From Cylindrodendrum hubeiense (Eukaryota; Ascomycota; Sordariomycetes; Hypocreales; Nectriaceae), in NCBI GenBank assembly GCA_014621425.1, contig JAANBB010000471.1:1-29478 (forward strand): DNA of 29,478 bases, given 5' to 3'. Numbering within the stretch: the first letter of the stretch is position 1; every line of letters begins with the position of its first letter. Of the stretch, positions 21,095 to 29,478 are shown piece after piece. The notes under the pieces were generated by a model. That model worked only from the letters and a program-made list of their open reading frames with translations, made no database searches and had not been told where the DNA came from. Both the position numbers and the translations under genes were made by a program.

Positions 21095-22771
21095 TAGTCA
21101 TGAATAGGATTCTTCGTGCAGTTCTTTTCAGGATCATCTTTAAACATCTATCTCACTGTCGACACTCGCCATCATGGCGTTAGCAACTCTGTCCAAAATT
21201 AATGAAGTTGGTTTTACTATCTACTTGAGCTTATTCCTAAATTGAGACACCTCGTTCAAATAAGCTCCAGTCAGCCTTTTTGCGATACTCTACCAGAAAA
21301 TGGAATGAGAGTAAGAAAATCGAGAAATATGGTTGAAGCGGACTCTCAGAAAGTCCAGATACTCTAAAATCATATCAAGGCTTCCGGTACATCTATCGCT
21401 GTACAAAACCTTCCACTTCCACGATCATAATTTTGATCTTGCCGGCTCCTGATTGAGAAATTTCAGTACCAGCGCTTAGGTCTGCTAGTGTAGTGTTGAC
21501 CACGGTTTGACAAGCGGTGAGCACACATCCCGATCGAACAGTTCGCAGTTGAATATTGAGCATGAAATTACAGGGAATCAAATATCTTGGAAACTGGCCT
21601 ATTTTGGATCAGCCATCAAACCGAGGAACTTTTGTTAAGGATAATGATTATGCATAGTTATTGAAGCGGTCCAGCCGGGCCAGCCGAGTTAGTCGAGCCA
21701 GCCGAGTTAGTCGAGCCAGCCGAGTTAGCCGAGCCAACCGACCAGGAGAGTTTTAGGCGACACAAAGTGTAGAACTTCCACCTCAATCAAAACCAAAACG
21801 GGATTATGTCGTAAAAGTTGAAACCGCGGTGGGCCATTCGCGTGGGGGTACTTCAATTTCACTCTTTTCAATTGGCGAATATTTTTTCCGGCTTATGCAG
21901 TATTCAATCTCTCATGCGTCTCCACGTCACCACCTACCTTATTCAGTCGTTGTATCCGTAGAGTGGGTGCATGCCTGCAACGTTTAACCTGGTTCTCCAT
22001 AAATATGAGATCTATCTATAAGCTATGATCAGGGAGAGAATCGGGTTTCCATCCGGGATGAGTGGTAAATCACAATATGGCGGTAGGGTCAATTTAGTGG
22101 AGTGGATATGGCAGATTTTCATGATCATATTTAGGGGATGAGTGACATATCCTCGAAAAATGTGTCTGTACAAGTTGAGGCGATTACTGAGCCATAACAT
22201 GGCCAAACAAGGTAGGCAGGATCTACTCAGTTCTACACTTTCCAAACAAGTGATTTCCAGTTCATGTTAGGCATCCCAAGTTGCTGAAAGCTTAAGGCTA
22301 CTGCCCTCCCACAGTCCCTGGAACTAGTAGAGCTTTTAATGGCATTGATCTGCGGATCCACCACAGAAAAATCTGTTTTATGTCCACAGATTACGGAAAG
22401 ATCATCGCTCCTTGCTATATCTCATCAGATAACAGGTAATTCTAATCATGGCTCAAAGTAGAATACCCTGCCTTAGGGGTCATGTAATTAACCGGCTCCA
22501 AAGAAATTGTATATAAGAAGTCTGCTGGCCACCCACTTGCTTCTGCACACCGAATGGATTGTTTAAACCCACTAGTGAATTCCATGACACGGAGAAATGC
22601 TTCATATTCATTGACACTCTCAGGGTTTTCATCCGTGTTCTTTCTACCCCTTTTACACATCCTTCTATTACAATTTCACCCTCTCCTTTCATTCATCGGG
22701 AATTTTATTCCTGACGACCATCCAATAATCAGGTTCTTGACGTGGCAACCGAACGGATCAAAGCCATTGTG
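21095..22771. other. long intergenic region with a minisatellite
   Basis: 1.68 kb with no supported gene. Open frames of 60-77 codons occur, for example 21393-21581 (-) and 22012-22245 (-), but none shows a known signature. An 18-bp tandem repeat lies at 21679-21750. The last few hundred bases should hold the promoter of the propeller protein gene. Confidence 0.5.
21679..21744. repeat. 18-bp minisatellite, about 3.5 units
   Basis: Three consecutive units of GCCAGCCGAGTTAGTCGA (21679-21696, 21697-21714 and 21715-21732, the third with one T-to-C change) are followed by a partial, diverged unit. The preceding bases GTCCAGCCGGGCC look like a decayed upstream unit. The 18-bp unit is itself nearly a doubled 9-mer (GCCAGCCGA/GTTAGTCGA). 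Confidence 0.85.
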
Positions 22772-24811
22772 ATGCGTGCCTCTATCGCTTTGGTTCTTGG
22801 CCTGGCCGCTGGCACTGCTATAGCAGGGTGTCCCTATGCCGACACACAGGGAGAGCCTCGCGAGTGTCCCTATGCTAGCAGGTTCGATCGCGATTCACGA
22901 CACAAGGCTGGCTCTGCTGTGGTAACCAGACGTACTGCCCCAGCTGCCGACAAATTAGGTGCCATGTACCTCAATCGCATTGCACCATCAGGATCACAGC
23001 TATGGATTGCCAATGCCGATGGCAGCAATGCTACTCGACTAATGGGCAACCAGTCCGCGCCATTTGACTACCACCCCAGCTGGTCACGGGATGGTGAATG
23101 GATTGTTTTCACCAGCGAAAGACGTGCGGACGGCCAGTCTGATCTATACAGAACCAAAGTTGACAGCTCCCGACTCGAGAAGCTAGTATCCACCGACTCA
23201 TTTGAGGATATGGGTAGCTTGTCTCCTGATGGCTCAAAGCTCGCCTTCATCTCCACCGCAATCAACTACACTACCAACATCTTCATCAAAGACCTCTCCA
23301 AAGGAACCACTTTGAACATTACAGGCAGTGATGAGACAGTCGGTAGTTTTGTAGGACCTCATAGCTTCTATCGGCCCTCATGGTCACCGGACGGCAAGTG
23401 GCTAGCTTTCAGCTCCGACGCCAACACCCAATGGACTGGTCACAGCAACGGCACTGGTTGGGAGCATACGCAAACTCTGTCGCTATACGTCGTACGCCCC
23501 GATGGTACCGGCTTCCGGAAGATCATAGGGGAGGACGGATACTGTCTTGGCTCTCCTCAATGGTCCCCTGGGGGGGATCGCCTGGTCTATTATAATATCA
23601 CGACAGAGGGGACATACAAGTCCCATGGAATTAGCAGCCAGCAGAGTGCTATCGTCTCTCAAATTTTCAGTGTTGATGTGGCTGCGGGCCAAGATGTCAC
23701 CCAGCACACTTTCGATGATTCTCTGAAGGTATCGGGCCGTTACATTGGGACCAACGATAACATCGGTTATCTCGTCAAGGCCGGGGTGAACTCGGGTATC
23801 AATTACACGACTCCTAGCGGTATCCACCAGTACTTCAACAGCTCGCTGCGTAACCCTTCATGGTCGCCTGATGGCACTCGGGTCGTTTATGAGGTGTACG
23901 AATGGGAGCAACGCCAAGCTGAGATGCCCCTCTTCAGCTGGGACCACGAGTGGGAATACCGCTTCATGGACGTATTTCCCCAGTTCAACAATGCGACCAA
24001 ACGACTTGCCACAACGGAGAAGCAGCTCGGAAATGCCTCCTCATCAGTCGTCCTCACCGATGCTGATTACAGCGATGTCGTCAGGGCGTTTGACGTATAT
24101 GATGTCAACAGCACCGCCGCCGAGAAGTCAATGTACGCATCCGGTTTGTCCGGGGCTTTCCAGCCAGCCTGGACAGCTGACGGTTCAAAGTTGGCTGTTG
24201 GGTTCGGTGTCTGGTTTTTCAATCGTGTCATTTACCCTGCAAGCCTATATCTGTTTACAGCCAATGGGACCGGCAACTATGAGAAGTTGACGGACGGTAG
24301 CCTCAACGCTGGTTTCCCGTCATTCTCTCCCGATGGCACCAAGCTTGTGTACCGTCTTTGGGACTGGAATAATGGTCCACTAGGCTTGCATGTTATTGAC
24401 CTTGTGACGGGCAATTCATCGCGCATCACTAACGGCTGGGACAATACGCCTGGCTGGTCGCCTGATGGGGAACTTATTGTCTTCACGCGCCAGACCAACT
24501 GGACTTCAGGGAACAGTTGGGAGGCTGATCGGTTCGACATCTGCACCGTCAAACCTGACGGGACTGACTTGAAGGTGTTGACCGATTCGGAAGCTAACGA
24601 TGCGCATGCTGTGTGGTCCCCTGATGGGCGTATCATGTACAGCAGCGGCATGTACGGGTTCCGCGACGAGAGTGCCATGTATGACAATACTTTTCAACCA
24701 TATGGCCAAATCATTGTTATGAACGCCGATGGGTCCAACAAGACCATGTTGACGGACAGTATGTGGGAGGACTCGATGCCTATGTATGTATGGAGCTCAG
24801 GCTTTGAGTAG
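22772..24811 (+). CDS. secreted TolB-like (PD40) beta-propeller protein
   Basis: A single uninterrupted exon of 679 aa. The first ATG in frame is 22772, giving a signal peptide (MRASIALVLGLAAGTAIAG) followed by a doubled CPYA motif (GCPYADTQ and ECPYASRF). From about residue 100 to 620 come nine repeats of the PD40 type: WSRDGEWIVF, LSPDGSKLAF, WSPDGKWLAF, WSPGGDRLVY, WSPDGTRVVY, WTADGSKLAV, FSPDGTKLVY, WSPDGELIVF and WSPDGRIMY, enough for one or more propeller blades sets. More than ten N-x-S/T sequons suit a secreted glycoprotein. No peptidase catalytic domain follows the repeats, unlike DPP-type enzymes. Such propellers are abundant in bacteria and also occur in fungi. The absence of introns contrasts with most neighbours. 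Ligand or partner unknown. Confidence 0.88.
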   Translation: MRASIALVLGLAAGTAIAGCPYADTQGEPRECPYASRFDRDSRHKAGSAVVTRRTAPAADKLGAMYLNRIAPSGSQLWIANADGSNATRLMGNQSAPFDYHPSWSRDGEWIVFTSERRADGQSDLYRTKVDSSRLEKLVSTDSFEDMGSLSPDGSKLAFISTAINYTTNIFIKDLSKGTTLNITGSDETVGSFVGPHSFYRPSWSPDGKWLAFSSDANTQWTGHSNGTGWEHTQTLSLYVVRPDGTGFRKIIGEDGYCLGSPQWSPGGDRLVYYNITTEGTYKSHGISSQQSAIVSQIFSVDVAAGQDVTQHTFDDSLKVSGRYIGTNDNIGYLVKAGVNSGINYTTPSGIHQYFNSSLRNPSWSPDGTRVVYEVYEWEQRQAEMPLFSWDHEWEYRFMDVFPQFNNATKRLATTEKQLGNASSSVVLTDADYSDVVRAFDVYDVNSTAAEKSMYASGLSGAFQPAWTADGSKLAVGFGVWFFNRVIYPASLYLFTANGTGNYEKLTDGSLNAGFPSFSPDGTKLVYRLWDWNNGPLGLHVIDLVTGNSSRITNGWDNTPGWSPDGELIVFTRQTNWTSGNSWEADRFDICTVKPDGTDLKVLTDSEANDAHAVWSPDGRIMYSSGMYGFRDESAMYDNTFQPYGQIIVMNADGSNKTMLTDSMWEDSMPMYVWSSGFE

Positions 24812-25526
24812 TATCGTGTTAGCAATGAGGTTTGGTAGATATGTGGGCTTGAATGTGTTTTATATTAAAGGGAGAATAAAGGGACGGCACTTAAGAATTC
24901 ACTACATGACCCCATCCAGAGGGGTCCTCGACATGGTTGTACTCTATGCTTACCATTGACTTGAACAGAGGAGTCGGATTTCGTATAAATTTATCAGTTC
25001 TTACCCCTTCTTCTCAGTTAATTTCTTTGCTCCAAGCTCCATTACCAGCTATTGTGGGCGTTGATTGGGCAATTATCAAGTGGGTCGCATTGCGTCGGCC
25101 ACCACCGACGTCATTTGCGGCGGAGCGGAGTAAGCGGAATTCGTGGTCAAAGCCGTCAGCCACGACAGAGACGAGTCCGCTCGGCCAAATTTGGCCCCGA
25201 GAGGTCGTACCATGCAAGCTGCGGCAGACTTAGTGGTGCGGAGATGCCGGATCTAGACCGTTGGCCCAACCAGAGCCGATGCCCAAATGCAGCTGAGCCA
25301 TCCAGGGGCGCGCATTGTCGGACTCCAGGCCGGGTCCGAATGTCTAGCAATGCTCGGAATGCACGGGAATACTGTTAACTCCGCACAATGTGAAAGCCAG
25401 CATCAGATAAGTGAGCACCCAAACCCGCGTCTTTTGGCCTTGAACGCACAACAGTTCAGCATCCATCCACCAACTTACTGCGATAGTTCCTAGCCTTTCT
25501 CTTCAATTGTACAAACCGTTCCCAAT
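24812..25526 (+). promoter_or_regulatory. upstream region of the alpha/beta-hydrolase gene
   Basis: 715 bp between two + strand genes. The first part should hold the propeller mRNA 3' end, with an AATAAAG stretch near 24875. The part from 25080 to 25380 is clearly richer in G+C. Open frames of 60-108 codons on both strands carry no signatures. No RNA gene was recognised. Confidence 0.4.
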
Positions 25527-27024
25527 ATGTCCGTCGCCGTCAGCAGTGCGCAGCTCCCCGACGCAATTGCGACCCAGCACCAGGTGGAACGCGCGCAACA
25601 AGCACAAGCGCGTCTCACAGGTCCCTTATTTCCTCTTAATTCCAAGAAAGCTACATCCCAATGGGTGCGTACTATCATCCCCCACTAATCATCATTGCCG
25701 TGTTACATCCCGGCGAGGTAGCAAAAATATTGGTCGTAATATGCTGACTGGTTCGCATTAGTGGTCTAGTTTAAGCCCCGAAGCCGCAGAACGCAATGTT
25801 CTCAACCTCATCCCGTACATTGAAGAAGACACTGGAGTGGCCACAAGCCTCCACCGCACAAAAAAGCCTGACCCGTACGGTGCCCGAGTCTGGCGGCAAT
25901 CCATGGTCCAACTGTCGGGCAAGAATCGTGGCTTAAACGAGCTATCAATCACAAGGCTTGGCGAGGAAGTTGAACAGACAGTTGTCATGGTCCACGGATA
26001 TGGCGCCGGTCTAGGATTCTTCTACAAAAACTTCGAGCCCATGTCACGTACTCGTGGTCGGAAGTTATATGCCTTGGACATGTTGGGCATGGGTAATTCG
26101 AAGCGGCCTTCATTTAAGATCCGCGCTACCCAAAAGGAAGAGCAGACCATCGAGGCGGAGAACTGGTTCATTGATGCGCTTGAGGAGTGGCGTATAGCTC
26201 GCAACATCAAGAGTTTTGTCCTACTAGGCCATTCTCTTGGCGGCTATTTGTCGGTGTCTTATGCGCTGAAGTATCCAGGACACGTGAAAAAGCTGATCTT
26301 GGTCTCTCCTGCGGGGATTTCAGAGGATCCCTACGCCATAAATACCTCTCAATCCACGACTGGATCGACCGTTGATCAAGTATCAATCCACGATCAGCAA
26401 ATGTCCGACACCAGTAGCAACGGTACTGATCACACCGAAGGTTCTGCTCAACTCAAACCTCTGCCGGGATGGCTCGTGTGTTTGTGGAATGCGAACATCT
26501 CGCCTTTCAGCTTCATTCGAATGACTGGCCCACTCGGTCCCAAACTGGTCTCAGGGTGGACTCATAGAAGGTTTAACCATTTGCCTTCTGAGGACTTCCA
26601 GATACTTCACGACTACTCCTTTTCCATCTTCAGGCAAAAAGGCAGCGGAGAATATGCACTGCCATACATCCTTGCTCCAGGAGCTCATGCTCGACGTCCC
26701 ATCATCCGCAGGATCCAGGAGGTTGGCCGACAACCAGTCTATACAGACTCAGACAAACGAATTAATGAAACGGGCATTCCTATCGTCTTTATGTATGGCG
26801 ACAATGATTGGATGGATGTTGATGGTGGTCAAGCAGCCGTGGAAAAGGTGAATCATTTCCGACTTGAGGCCTTACGACACGGTACCAATGGACTGCAGAA
26901 GAATTACTGTGGAGAGGCGAAATTGATTATAATACCAGACGCTGGTCATAATCTGTATCTGGATAACCACGAAGAGTTCAATAGGGTGATATGTAAGGAA
27001 TTGGAGGAGATCAAGGCACTTTAA
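25527..27024 (+). CDS. alpha/beta hydrolase of the CGI-58/ABHD4-5 family
   Basis: Exons 25527-25664 and 25762-27024 give 466 aa, joined in phase 0 across a 97-nt intron (QW|WSSLSPEAAERN). The fold's signatures are HGYGAGLGFFYKNF (oxyanion region), the nucleophile elbow GHSLGG with Ser204, an acidic residue at Asp393 or Asp395 (YGDNDWMD), and His442 in PDAGHNLYLDN. The last also forms the HX4D motif (His442...Asp447) known from the CGI-58/ABHD5 and yeast Ict1/Cld1 group, which act in lysophosphatidic acid acylation or cardiolipin deacylation. Unlike mammalian CGI-58, the nucleophile Ser is present, so hydrolase activity is possible. A Ser/Thr-rich insert lies at about 235-270. Likely a lipid-remodelling enzyme at mitochondria or lipid droplets; the exact reaction is undetermined. 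Confidence 0.9.
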
Positions 27025-28488
27025 GATAGTTTTAAATACTTGTGGAATAGCTGCTAGAGGTGCAGCACTGTAAGAATAATTGTATTATTTAATATTATAG
27101 AAGCTCTGGCGGCTAAGAGACCCCCAAGCGGTGGCTATAGGATTGCTTTTGATACGAAGACCATCGCCATGGAATGGGACGAACACGTGAATAACTGGGT
27201 ATAAAAGGTGTTCCCTACTAAAAGTTTATAGCTTCCCCATGTTTTACCCATCCCTGCTGTTCCTTCCACAGCTTTAACCACATACTAAGGATTGATCACA
27301 AGCCCTGATTCACTAGCCAGGGCGGCAAATACCGAGTCCCGAGGTGGATGACCGAGGTCGCTAGTTGGCTCGCATTGTAAGTGCATGACGAGATTCTGCT
27401 TGGTCTCAGCTCTACATTGGACGGATGGGGTCTAGGGTAGCTTGGATATGTGTAGTTTACACCGAATGGTATCAGGCACGTTTGGATGAGCAGTGTCAAC
27501 CACATTTTGGAATTGTAGAAATGATATCAATCCACTCGGTGGGTTAATTGATATATTAATAGATACTACAAAATTTTACATATATATGTGCAACTTCGTT
27601 GCCTACATACTCAGAGACGAGGTACAGAGCCTGCTCTACCTCGGTCAGACAGAGGGTTCGGCCACTTAGTCACGTGTCTGACAGGTGATATCGTCATGTG
27701 ACCTATCCGCTCACTTGAACATATTTATCAACTCCTATGCTTAGCGTAGTATTTGACACAGCAAGAATCTTGAGATAATACCCATACAATCCATAGTAAA
27801 ACTATGTCTTTGTTGGTTAAGCACCTGCTTTAATATTTCAGCGGTAGTCGTGTACTGGCCGCACAGCTCATCGGCACTAAGAGCTCACTGATCCATGGCG
27901 TTTCGAGGCTGGGCTATTTGATGCATTTATATCATTCGTGAACTAGCAGCTATCATATATAAATTGCGGAGAGACTACTCCGGGATTCAGTTGTCGAGTT
28001 GTGCGCCTGAAATCCAAATTTATATCCCGAGATTGGAAACGGAGCTTGTATATTGGGGCGGAAGTAGTTGGAGAATCCCGAGTTTTGCTCGGTCAGCTGC
28101 AGTCCGTCTTATCGCCACTAGCGCGTGGGACAGTAGCTCCGCTGCTATCTTTTTTTGCGTGGGTCATACTCCAGACTAGGTACTGGGGCATTTCGAGTGG
28201 GGAAATGGGGTACTCTCCTCAACGGCGGGAGATTTGGGATTGTAGCTTGTCATTGAATTTGGGGAGTATAAACAGTGGTAAGCCACAAGTCATCCTTGAG
28301 CTCTCATCAAGGGAACGATTTGACGTCGGCTTTCCACTTTCATCTTGCACGTTCACTGCATTCTGCTCAACTTCGAATATGTACCGACTCGCAATAGTTT
28401 AGGGAGGCGATGAAAGCCAACTAGTACAATTTGGCTGTTGTGCTGCTCAAAACCCTTATGTCCTTCACCTATGGCTTCAATTCATATA
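27025..28488. other. AT-rich gene-poor region with hairpins
   Basis: I see no supported gene in 1.46 kb. Items present are a TATAAAA at 27200-27206 with no convincing gene behind it, a 12-bp palindrome ACATATATATGT at 27578-27589, and a cluster of inverted repeats around 27618-27682. Open frames at 27964-28179 and 28001-28402 (133 codons, +) overlap in different frames and show no domain or signal peptide. Confidence 0.45.
27618..27682. repeat. two adjacent inverted repeats (hairpin cluster)
   Basis: CGAGGTA (27618-27624) pairs with TACCTCG (27637-27643), and inside it GAGC pairs with GCTC, leaving a CA bulge and a 2-nt loop. Immediately after, GTCAGACA (27644-27651) pairs perfectly with TGTCTGAC (27675-27682). 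The second arm overlaps CACGTG at 27671-27676. Confidence 0.6.
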
Positions 28489-28805
28489 ATGTTGCCTCAG
28501 TGGGATTTATCATTTAGTACTAGAATTATGCTCAGTCAAGGTACGTCAAGTCTCTCCACGCCACTATTAAGCTGTCCTTCTCACAAGAGATAGACGAGGA
28601 AAGGGTATCGAAGCGACTAAAAATATTTCTACCAACTACTTGATCTTCCATAGATTACGTTGCCAACTTACTTTCCGATTTGTATTTTGGAGACTTTGAC
28701 ACAGTAATACTCCAATTCTGGGCTCATATTCCCACAGCCTCCGAGAATAAGCTATCAACACGGTTCTTTGGCACTAGTCTTTCCGAGTACGCCCACCTGA
28801 TATGA
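28489..28805 (+). CDS. possible small two-exon gene, unassigned
   Basis: ATG 28489 reads 17 codons plus one base to a GTACGT donor at 28541. A TAG acceptor at 28651-28653 restores frame and gives 67 aa ending at TGA 28803-28805. The protein (MLPQWDLSFSTRIMLSQ, then DYVANLLSDLYFGDFD, then RFFGTSLSEYAHLI) has a plausible amino-acid mix but no motif I recognise, and the 113-nt intron lacks a clear branch site. It could equally be a relic or part of a longer gene whose other exons I cannot define. Weak support. Confidence 0.25.
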
Positions 28806-29312
28806 AAAGATACTGGTTAACTTGACATGGACGAGTTCTCTAACAAATGCGGATCAATCTCGAGATAAAGACGGAAAAATATAATTGATGCCTCTAACTT
28901 ATTGGAACATAAATAACTCACTCTTACGGTCGGCTTTGATCATGGTACTATAGTAGTAGAAGGGGGAGAGACACCGCTGAAAGTGGTAGTCTTATGCACT
29001 ATAGTTAGCTCACAGGCACTTGTTGCTGTTAATATCTTGAACCGTGATCCTAACAACGGTATGTATTGGGCACTCTTTATTTTTCTATACCTACCAGTCA
29101 GGGTAGCCAAAAAGAAGTCATAGCCTGCACTCTTCCCCCAAGTGCATCTACCCGGTAATTCAAGATAAGAGAAACCTCCACTAAGAATATATTGACGTTG
29201 AAAGGCAACCGCTGGCATAGCACGAAAGATGTTGAACATTGAAATACTCTAAGTCGGCTGTCGATGCAGGCCAGTACATACATCATAAGAAAAACAGTTG
29301 TTCATATTTATT
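28806..29312. other. unresolved region with competing open frames
   Basis: A + frame from 28917 (starting without ATG) reads VVEGGETPLKVVVL and SSQALVAVNILNRDP to a GTATGT at 29059, and a minus frame of 99 codons (29239-28940) covers the same bases. Both have protein-like stretches and neither has a recognisable domain, so I cannot decide between them. Nothing else is evident. Confidence 0.25.
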
Positions 29313-29313
29313 T

Positions 29314-29476
29314 ACTTGTTTAGATAGTTATATTTAATAAGGTATCTGACGAGGGATCGGGTGACTGGTATGTTGTCGTTAGTCACAATCAAAGCCCTCT
29401 CGTACTGATCAGGCCTCACTCTTGGCTTAGCTCTAGTATCTGAACCAAGCCACAGAAGATCCGGACGACTGTAGTG
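29314..29476 (-). CDS. possible 3' end of a gene entering from the right edge
   Basis: Read from the right edge on the minus strand, one frame stays open for 53-54 codons (HYSRPDLLWLGSDTRAKPRV, then RPDQYERALIVTNDNIPVT, then RSLVRYLIKYNYLNK) and ends at TAA 29314-29312 or thereabouts. The other two minus frames stop within about 20 codons. The composition is charged and protein-like but matches no family I know. Whether it is an exon or chance cannot be told without sequence beyond the window. Confidence 0.25.
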
Positions 29477-29478
29477 AC

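Noticed and set aside
22742..22771. Upstream extension of the propeller protein from GTG 22742
   Set aside because: It lacks an ATG and would place charged residues before an otherwise clean signal peptide; ATG 22772 is the natural start.
27200..27276. TATAAAA with an ATG 30-40 bp downstream
   Set aside because: The ATG opens only 12 codons before TAA and no in-phase donor is present, so no gene can be supported.
28001..28402. 133-codon plus-strand frame near the right end
   Set aside because: A second open frame overlaps it in another phase, composition is not distinctive and no family resemblance was found. I kept it only as a mention in the region entry.
1..29478. tRNA, rRNA and CRISPR arrays
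   Set aside because: I looked for T-loop GTTCRANYC contexts with matching acceptor stems, conserved rRNA blocks and regularly spaced repeats and saw none; a tRNAscan/Infernal run would be decisive.

Overview
The window is nuclear DNA of a filamentous ascomycete, most likely of the Eurotiales (Aspergillus/Penicillium type). The evidence is many short introns of about 46-110 nt with GT..AG ends and CTAAC/CTGAC-like branch points, fungal-specific Zn2Cys6 regulators, a pyrimidine-rich leader before a strongly C-biased housekeeping gene, and secreted proteins of fungal families. The order-level assignment is inference. No rRNA, tRNA, CRISPR array, PKS/NRPS or complete autonomous transposon is visible.

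Left part (1-5.3 kb) is housekeeping: S-adenosylhomocysteine hydrolase (+), a convergent D-2-hydroxyacid dehydrogenase of the glyoxylate-reductase type (-), and a mitochondrial DUF1640/CCDC90-like coiled-coil membrane protein (-).

Middle left (6.4-10.8 kb) is a regulator-transporter pair on the + strand: a Zn2Cys6 factor and a DHA2-type MFS exporter. A 108-bp imperfect tandem duplication covers the last codons and stop of the regulator and lies in the transporter's upstream region.

Centre (11.3-17.1 kb): a small unassigned protein (+), then two secreted-protein genes transcribed head to head from a 1.4-kb intergenic region. One is a 619-aa Cys-rich protein resembling the non-catalytic C-terminal part of killer-toxin-like chitinases (-). 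Its reading frame needs one GC-AG intron. The other is a lysine-specific-metalloendopeptidase-like protease (+) whose HELTH zinc motif forms only after splicing.

Right part (17.1-27.0 kb): a 185-bp mariner-type MITE, a 786-aa regulator with two tandem Zn2Cys6 clusters, an 18-bp minisatellite, an intronless secreted TolB/PD40 beta-propeller protein, and a CGI-58/ABHD5-type alpha/beta hydrolase. The last 2.4 kb is AT-richer and holds only weak coding signals, including a frame open at the right edge, and a hairpin cluster.

All exon structures were assembled by hand from splice signals, reading-frame continuity and family resemblance. Phases add up for every multi-exon gene listed. No homology search could be run.
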